NCBI RefSeq assembly: GCF_003353015.1
Contig: NZ_QREM01000010.1
Coordinates: forward strand, 226,402-267,534
Reading direction: 5' to 3'
DNA length: 41,133 nt
From: Xanthomonas arboricola
GTDB taxonomy: Bacteria; Pseudomonadota; Gammaproteobacteria; Xanthomonadales; Xanthomonadaceae
Below, piece after piece: positions 36,195 to 41,133 of the stretch. Both the position numbers and the translations under genes were made by a program. The notes beneath the pieces were generated by a model that was not told where the DNA came from, ran no database searches, and saw only the letters and a program-made list of their open reading frames with translations. The first letter of the stretch is position 1. Every line of letters starts with the position of its first letter.

Positions 36195-36221
36195 CACGGC
36201 GGCGTCCGCCGTGATCTTTCT
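36195..36221 (+). terminator. Intrinsic terminator after the RDD gene
   Basis: CACGGCGG (36195-36202) pairs with CCGCCGTG (36206-36213) around a CGT loop, followed by ATCTTTCT. This is a good intrinsic terminator 24 bases after the stop. Confidence 0.7.
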
Positions 36222-36234
36222 AATAAGAGAACTG

Positions 36235-36261
36235 AACGCCCGGGCTCGTTTCCCGGGCGTT
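36235..36261 (+). terminator. Second stem-loop upstream of topA
   Basis: AACGCCCGGG (36235-36244) pairs with CCCGGGCGTT (36252-36261) across a 7-base loop. It follows the first terminator by 20 bases and lies ~90 bases before topA. It may be a backup terminator or a leader structure of topA. Confidence 0.45.
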
Positions 36262-36352
36262 GACCTGTGGGAAACAGCCGATCTGCTTCCCTCCACCGGC
36301 CAATTAGGCCACGCTACCCGCCCCCCGGGCCCTGCCCAAAGAATTCGCCACC

Positions 36353-38866
36353 ATGCCCAAGCACCTGCTCATCGTCGAATCGCCTGCCAAGGCCAAGACG
36401 ATCAATAAATACCTCGGCAAGGACTTCACCGTCCTGGCCTCGTATGGGCACGTGCGCGATCTCGTCCCCAAGGAGGGCGCGGTCGATCCGGACAATGGCT
36501 TTGCGATGCGCTACGACCTGATCGAGAAGAACGAGAAGCATGTCGAAGCCATTGCGCGCGCGGCCAAGAGCGCCGACGACATCTATCTGGCCACCGACCC
36601 GGACCGCGAGGGCGAGGCGATCAGCTGGCACATCGCCGAGATCCTGAAAGAGCGCGGGCTGCTCAAGGACAAGACGATGCAGCGGGTGGTGTTCACCGAG
36701 ATCACCCCGCGCGCGATCAAGGAAGCCATGCTCAAGCCGCGCGCGATCGCGGCCGATCTGGTCGATGCGCAGCAGGCCCGCCGCGCGCTCGACTATCTGG
36801 TCGGCTTCAACCTGTCGCCGGTGCTGTGGCGCAAGGTGCAGCGCGGGCTGTCGGCCGGCCGCGTGCAGTCGCCGGCGCTGCGCATGATCGTCGAGCGCGA
36901 GGAGGAGATCGAAGCCTTCATCGCGCGCGAATACTGGTCCATCGATGCGCATTGCCGGCATCCGTCGCAGCCGTTCAATGCGCGCCTGATCAAGCTGGAC
37001 GGGCAGAAGTTCGAGCAGTTCACCGTCACCGACGGCGATACCGCCGAAGCGGCGCGGCTGCGCATCCAGCAGGCCGCCCAAGGCGTGCTGCATGTCACCG
37101 ATGTGGCCAGCAAGGAGCGCAAGCGTCGCCCTGCCCCGCCATTCACCACCTCCACGCTGCAGCAGGAAGCCTCGCGCAAGCTCGGTTTCACCACCCGCAA
37201 GACCATGCAGGTGGCGCAGAAACTGTACGAAGGCGTGGCGCTGGGCGACGAAGGCTCGGTCGGCCTGATCAGCTATATGCGTACCGACTCGGTGAACCTG
37301 TCGCAGGACGCGCTGGCGGAAATCCGCGATGTGATCGCGCGCGATTTCGGCACCGCCTCGTTGCCGGACCAGCCCAACGCCTACACCACCAAGTCCAAGA
37401 ACGCACAGGAAGCGCATGAGGCGGTGCGTCCGACCTCGGCGCTGCGCACCCCGGCGCAGGTGGCGCGCTTTTTGTCCGACGACGAGCGTCGCCTGTACGA
37501 GTTGATCTGGCGCCGCGCCGTGGCCTGCCAGATGATCCCGGCCACGCTCAACACCGTCAGCGTCGATCTGTCGGCCGGCAGCGCGCACGTGTTCCGCGCC
37601 AGCGGCACCACCGTGGTGGTGGCGGGCTTCCTGGCGGTCTACGAAGAAGGCAAGGACACCAAGAGCAGCGAGGACGAGGACGAAGGCCGCAAGCTGCCGC
37701 TGATGAAGGCCGGCGACAACATCCCGCTGGACCGCATCGTCACCGACCAGCACTTCACCCAACCGCCGCCGCGCTTCACCGAAGCGGCGCTGGTCAAGGC
37801 GCTGGAGGAATACGGCATCGGCCGGCCGTCCACCTACGCCTCGATCATCCAGACCCTGCAGTTCCGCAAGTACGTGGAAATGGAAGGCCGCAGCTTCCGC
37901 CCCACCGACGTGGGCCGTGCGGTGTCCAAGTTCCTGTCCGGGCATTTCACCCGCTACGTGGATTACGACTTCACCGCCAAGCTCGAGGACGACCTGGATG
38001 CGGTCTCGCGTGGCGAGGAAGACTGGATCCCGTTGATGGAGAAGTTCTGGGGCCCGTTCAAGGAACTGGTCGAGGACAAGAAGGATTCGCTGGACAAGAC
38101 CGACGCCGGCAGCGTGCGCGTGCTGGGCACCGACCCGGTCAGCGGCAAGGAAGTCAGCGCGCGCATCGGCCGGTTCGGCCCGATGGTGCAGATCGGCACC
38201 GTCGAAGACGAGGAAAAGCCCACCTTCGCCTCGCTGCGGCCGGGCCAGAGCATCTATTCGATCTCCATCGAGGACGCGCTGGAACTGTTCAAGATGCCGC
38301 GCGCGCTGGGCCAGGACAAGGACCAGGACGTCAGCGTCGGCATCGGCCGGTTCGGCCCGTTTGCGCGCCGCGGCAGCGTGTATGCCTCGCTGAAGAAGGA
38401 AGACGACCCGTACACCATCGACCTGGCGCGCGCGGTGTTCCTGATCGAGGAGAAGGAAGAGATCGCACGCAACCGCGTGATCAAGGACTTCGAAGGCAGC
38501 GACATCCAGGTGCTCAACGGCCGCTTTGGCCCGTACATCAGCGATGGCAAGCTCAATGGCAAGATCCCCAAGGATCGCGAGCCGTCCTCGCTGACGTTGG
38601 AGGAGGTGCAGCAGCTGCTGGCCGACACCGGCAAGCCGGTACGCAAGGGCTTCGGCGCCAAGAAGGCCACGCTCAAGAAGAACGCGGTGAAGGATTCGGC
38701 CAAGCAGGCCAAGGATGCCGCAGCAAAAGACGCTGCAGCCAAGAAGACCGCGGTGAAGAAAGCGGCCACCAAGACCGCTGCGAAGAAGGCGCCCGCCAAG
38801 AAGACTGCGACCAAGAAAGCGACCAAGCGCGTGGTCAAGAAAACTGCGAGCAAGGCGGCAGGCTGA
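36353..38866 (+). CDS. topA: DNA topoisomerase I with lysine-rich tail
   Basis: Type IA topoisomerase that relaxes negative supercoils. The 837-residue protein begins with a TOPRIM domain (KHLLIVESPAKAKTINKYLG and the acidic DPDREGEAISWH), then the strand-passage domains with SAGRVQSPALRMIVEREEEI and the active-site tyrosine Y308 in GLISYMRTDSVNLS. Instead of the Cys4 zinc fingers of E. coli TopA, the C-terminus has cysteine-free repeats around GRFGP (RIGRFGPMVQIG, GIGRFGPFARRG, LNGRFGPYISDG). It finishes with ~60 residues of Ala/Lys-rich repeats (KKTAVKKAATKTAAKKAPAK), like a histone H1 tail, probably for DNA or RNA polymerase contact. tsaC follows after 8 bases. Confidence 0.97.
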   Translation: MPKHLLIVESPAKAKTINKYLGKDFTVLASYGHVRDLVPKEGAVDPDNGFAMRYDLIEKNEKHVEAIARAAKSADDIYLATDPDREGEAISWHIAEILKERGLLKDKTMQRVVFTEITPRAIKEAMLKPRAIAADLVDAQQARRALDYLVGFNLSPVLWRKVQRGLSAGRVQSPALRMIVEREEEIEAFIAREYWSIDAHCRHPSQPFNARLIKLDGQKFEQFTVTDGDTAEAARLRIQQAAQGVLHVTDVASKERKRRPAPPFTTSTLQQEASRKLGFTTRKTMQVAQKLYEGVALGDEGSVGLISYMRTDSVNLSQDALAEIRDVIARDFGTASLPDQPNAYTTKSKNAQEAHEAVRPTSALRTPAQVARFLSDDERRLYELIWRRAVACQMIPATLNTVSVDLSAGSAHVFRASGTTVVVAGFLAVYEEGKDTKSSEDEDEGRKLPLMKAGDNIPLDRIVTDQHFTQPPPRFTEAALVKALEEYGIGRPSTYASIIQTLQFRKYVEMEGRSFRPTDVGRAVSKFLSGHFTRYVDYDFTAKLEDDLDAVSRGEEDWIPLMEKFWGPFKELVEDKKDSLDKTDAGSVRVLGTDPVSGKEVSARIGRFGPMVQIGTVEDEEKPTFASLRPGQSIYSISIEDALELFKMPRALGQDKDQDVSVGIGRFGPFARRGSVYASLKKEDDPYTIDLARAVFLIEEKEEIARNRVIKDFEGSDIQVLNGRFGPYISDGKLNGKIPKDREPSSLTLEEVQQLLADTGKPVRKGFGAKKATLKKNAVKDSAKQAKDAAAKDAAAKKTAVKKAATKTAAKKAPAKKTATKKATKRVVKKTASKAAG

Positions 38867-38874
38867 GGCAGCGC

Positions 38875-39438
38875 ATGGATCACACGCTGAGCCTGGACAG
38901 CGCCGTTGCCACCCTGCGAAAGGGCGGCGTGATCGCCTACCCGACCGAGGCGGTCTGGGGGCTGGGCTGCGACCCGGCGCAGCAGGCAGCCGTGCTGCGG
39001 CTGCTGGAGATCAAGCGTCGCCCGGTCGACAAGGGGGTGATCGTGGTGGCGTCCGGCATCGAGGTGCTGCGCGACTGGGTGGACATCGACGCGCTGGAAC
39101 CGGCACGCCGGGATGAGGTGCTGGCCAGCTGGCCGGGCCCGCACACCTGGATCCTGCCGATCACCACCCGGGCGCCGCACTGGGTCACCGGCACGCACGA
39201 CGGGCTGGCGGTGCGCATCAGCGCGCATCCGGTGGTCGCCGCGCTCTGCGCGGCCTGGGGCGGCCCGTTGGTCTCCACCAGCGCCAACCTGGCCGGCGAA
39301 CCACCCGCGCGCAGCCGGCAGGCGCTGGACCCGGCCCTGCTGGCCAGCATCGACGGGGTGACGGATGGTGCCGTGGGCGCGTTGGCGCAACCGACCCAGA
39401 TCCGCGATGGCCGCAGCGGGCAGATCCTGCGCGACTGA
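38875..39438 (+). CDS. tsaC: Threonylcarbamoyl-AMP synthase (TsaC/YrdC family)
   Basis: Makes threonylcarbamoyl-adenylate from threonine, bicarbonate and ATP for the t6A37 modification of ANN-decoding tRNAs. The 187-residue product has the YrdC fold motifs: RKGGVIAYPTEAVWGLGCDP near 16-35, LEIKRRPVDKG (the KR..K ATP-binding set), WPGPHTWILPI and STSANLAGEPPARS. GAGG sits 6 bases before the ATG, and the gene follows topA by 8 bases, so the two are probably co-transcribed, a familiar linkage. The length is that of the short TsaC type rather than the longer Sua5. Confidence 0.95.
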   Translation: MDHTLSLDSAVATLRKGGVIAYPTEAVWGLGCDPAQQAAVLRLLEIKRRPVDKGVIVVASGIEVLRDWVDIDALEPARRDEVLASWPGPHTWILPITTRAPHWVTGTHDGLAVRISAHPVVAALCAAWGGPLVSTSANLAGEPPARSRQALDPALLASIDGVTDGAVGALAQPTQIRDGRSGQILRD

Positions 39439-39527
39439 GCGGCCGCCACCTGCCGCCCGTCGGCGCGCTTGCCTGGACACCGCCTCCCCCCTTTGCCCAT
39501 AGCCGGGCAGACGCGCACACTGCGGCC

Positions 39528-40292
39528 ATGCGTACCGTCCTGACCCTTCTGTTGCTGGCCACCGCGCTGCCTGTGTCGGCAGCCAGTACCGCCAGCAAAC
39601 CGGATCCGAATGTACGGATCTACCGCTGCGTCAGCAGCACCGGCACCGTCGCCCTGCAGGATGCGCCGTGCAGCGGCGGACGCCAGCAGGTGCTGGACCT
39701 GCAGCGCCCGCAGGATCCGCCACCGCAACCGCAGCGCGCCGTCGCCACCCCGGCCGCCGCCGCGACGCAGCCACCGCGCGAGGTGCGCATCATCACCGTG
39801 CAGCCGCCGCAGCCGATGTACGAGTGCACCACCGAAGATGGCAACCGCTATACCAGCGACAGCCCGGAGGGCAATCCGCGCTGGGTGCCGACCTGGGGCC
39901 CGGCCTATGTGGGCAATGGCATTGCCCCGCCGGTCAACGGCGGCGGCATCCAGCGTCCGCCGATCTCGGTCAGCCCGCGCCCGGCGGCCGCGGTGCAGGG
40001 AGGCACCGGACGCGGTGGAAGCCTGCGCGGCAGCGCAAGCTTCGGCGGCGGCTACCACGGCGGTTACAACGGCGGCGGCTACGGCGGCACGGTGATCGTG
40101 CCGTACGGCAATGTGCAGATCCGCGACGAATGCCATGCCCTGCCCGAACAGGAAGTCTGCGCGCGCCTGGCCGATCGTCGCTGGGAACTGATCCGCCGCT
40201 ACAACAACGCCCTGCAGAGCGAGCGCCAGGATCTGAGCCGCGAACAGCGTGGCATCGAAGCGCGCCAGCAACGCGATTGCGGCGGCGCATGA
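39528..40292 (+). CDS. Secreted DUF4124-type protein, glycine-rich
   Basis: A 254-residue exported protein. A signal peptide (MRTVLTLLLLATALPVSAAS) precedes a DUF4124-like segment, VRIYRCVSSTGTVALQDAPCSGGRQQVLDL, whose cysteine pair is typical. A Pro/Gln linker, a second C-containing segment (MYECTTEDGNRYTSDSPEGNP), a Gly/Tyr-rich stretch (FGGGYHGGYNGGGYGG) and a C-terminal helical region with ECHALPEQEVC follow. Role unknown; such proteins are common in the envelope of xanthomonads. Its stop overlaps the start of a paralogous gene (ATGA). Confidence 0.88.
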   Translation: MRTVLTLLLLATALPVSAASTASKPDPNVRIYRCVSSTGTVALQDAPCSGGRQQVLDLQRPQDPPPQPQRAVATPAAAATQPPREVRIITVQPPQPMYECTTEDGNRYTSDSPEGNPRWVPTWGPAYVGNGIAPPVNGGGIQRPPISVSPRPAAAVQGGTGRGGSLRGSASFGGGYHGGYNGGGYGGTVIVPYGNVQIRDECHALPEQEVCARLADRRWELIRRYNNALQSERQDLSREQRGIEARQQRDCGGA

Positions 40293-40957
40293 GGCGCTGG
40301 CCGTGGCTGGCACTGCTGGCGAGTGCCTCGTTGGCCGGCGCGCAGGAAGTGGCGATCTACCGTTGCACCGATCCGGCCGGCGCGCTCACCGTGCAGAACA
40401 TGCCATGCCCGAAAGGCATGCAGCAGCAGAAAAGACTGATGACGGCACCGGCCGCGGTACCGTTGACGCAAGGCGGATCGGGCGCCGCATCGCCGGCACG
40501 CACGGCGCCGGCTGCGCCGCCGCGGACCATGCCTCCGACCGATGTCCCCGCTGCCGCCCCGGCCGCAGCGACGGCACCGCCGGCGGCGACACCAGCTGCC
40601 GCAACCTCGACATCGACGTTGCCACCGCCGCCCCTGTTCGAATGCACCGCACACGACAACGGGCGCTATTTCACCGAAGACCGCGAGCCGGCCACGCGCT
40701 GCCTGCCGATGCAGACCACCAACCTGGCCGGCGGTCCGGCGACCGGCGGCGGCAGCGCCTGCGAAGTGGTCACCGACCGCTGCGCGCCGGTGCCGGACCA
40801 GCGCCTGTGCGAGGCCTGGCGCCAGCGTGCCGAGCAGGCCGAATCGACCTGGCGTTTCTCCGACGAGGCGCAATCGGCCGAGCGCAAGCAACGCTACCTG
40901 CAGATGCGCCGGGTACTGGACGAAAGCCGCTGCGCGACTGCGTCCGCAACGCCGTGA
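40289..40957 (+). CDS. Secreted DUF4124-type protein, paralogue of the preceding gene
   Basis: A 222-residue exported protein that begins inside the stop of its upstream neighbour (ATG overlapping TGA). It has a signal peptide (MRRWPWLALLASASLAGAQ), a DUF4124-like segment (VAIYRCTDPAGALTVQNMPCPKG), an Ala/Pro-rich linker of ~70 residues, then LFECTAHDNGRYFTEDREPATRC and a C-terminal helical tail with CEVVTDRCAPVPDQRLC. The domain order and cysteine spacing mirror the first gene, without its glycine-rich block, so the pair is a tandem duplication translated together. Function unknown. Confidence 0.88.
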   Translation: MRRWPWLALLASASLAGAQEVAIYRCTDPAGALTVQNMPCPKGMQQQKRLMTAPAAVPLTQGGSGAASPARTAPAAPPRTMPPTDVPAAAPAAATAPPAATPAAATSTSTLPPPPLFECTAHDNGRYFTEDREPATRCLPMQTTNLAGGPATGGGSACEVVTDRCAPVPDQRLCEAWRQRAEQAESTWRFSDEAQSAERKQRYLQMRRVLDESRCATASATP

Positions 40958-41075
40958 TGCTGCGACCGGCGATGATGGTGCAACCGGTGTTGCAGCGCAT
41001 GGCAACCAGTGCGCAGACGCTGCGCTTGCCGGGCTGAAGGGAGCACAGCAAGGACAACAGCGACGGCTTCGGCAT
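40770..41075 (-). CDS. Possible small minus-strand ORF
   Basis: An ATG at 41075 is preceded by AAGGAGA at 8 bases, the best Shine-Dalgarno in this part of the window. It opens MPKPSLLSLLCSLQPGKRSV with mostly G/C at third positions across 41075-40958, where no plus-strand gene lies. The frame then continues antisense through the end of the DUF4124 gene to 40770. I recognise no family. It may be a real small gene or a chance frame. Confidence 0.2.
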   Translation of the reverse strand: MPKPSLLSLLCSLQPGKRSVCALVAMRCNTGCTIIAGRSITALRTQSRSGFRPVPGASAGSVACARPIAPRRRNARSIRPARHAGARPRTGAGPAPARSGR

Positions 41076-41133
41076 GGCGACATCTCTCCTTGAACGTTGC
41101 AGAAGCGATGCCGCCGCGCAGTGCAACGACACC

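Noticed and set aside
39668..40288. Upstream extension of the second DUF4124 gene
   Set aside because: It overlaps the first DUF4124 gene in another frame; the signal peptide sets the start at 40289.

Overview
The window looks like a chromosomal segment of a Xanthomonas-type gammaproteobacterium (Xanthomonadaceae). About 27 kb on the right is GC-rich core genome with housekeeping genes in orders familiar from this family: rpoD, dtd, lpxL-like, ribA-like, fmt-rsmB with def, LysM protein, dprA, smg, topA, tsaC. The genus is inferred from gene order, protein wording and codon use. No database search was possible.

The left 14.5 kb is an accessory island. It lies at the 3' end of a tRNA-Ile2(CAU) gene (14608-14683), next to a P4-family tyrosine recombinase. 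Its base composition is visibly less GC-rich than the core. After the integrase come five genes on the minus strand with tight spacing: a Vsr-type endonuclease, a C5-cytosine DNA methyltransferase, a 992-residue protein of unknown fold, a 2046-residue DExH helicase with a DUF1998-type C-terminus, and a NERD-nuclease/UvrD-like helicase. Together they look like a phage-defence cassette related to Druantia (DruE-like giant DUF1998 helicase plus cytosine methylase), with Vsr and a NERD-SF1 helicase as extra parts. The left edge is cut by the end of an IS3-family insertion sequence, so the far end of the island is outside the window.

A caution about the data: positions 6000-6037, inside the giant helicase, match two head-to-head Tn5/Nextera mosaic ends, the mate-pair junction adapter. 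Thirteen residues of the predicted protein are therefore library artefact, and sequence may be missing or wrongly joined there.

Right of the tRNA the layout is: a small conserved-type ORF; rpoD (minus) with its own terminator and extended -10 promoter; dtd divergent from an LpxL-like acyltransferase; a GNAT acetyltransferase; a GTP cyclohydrolase II with an apparently degenerate N-terminal half; a YdbS/YdbT pair of membrane PH-domain proteins; an envelope-glycan cluster (CDP-glycerol-type transferase, WaaE-like GT2, O-antigen-ligase-like protein, ArnT-like GT39/83 protein); the translation block def, fmt-rsmB; a secreted LysM protein divergent from def; dprA and smg; two GYF_2-domain membrane proteins, one carrying a type IV pilin-like helix; topA with a lysine-rich tail; tsaC; and two overlapping DUF4124 secreted proteins. 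GGGATT-type repeats occur in three intergenic gaps.
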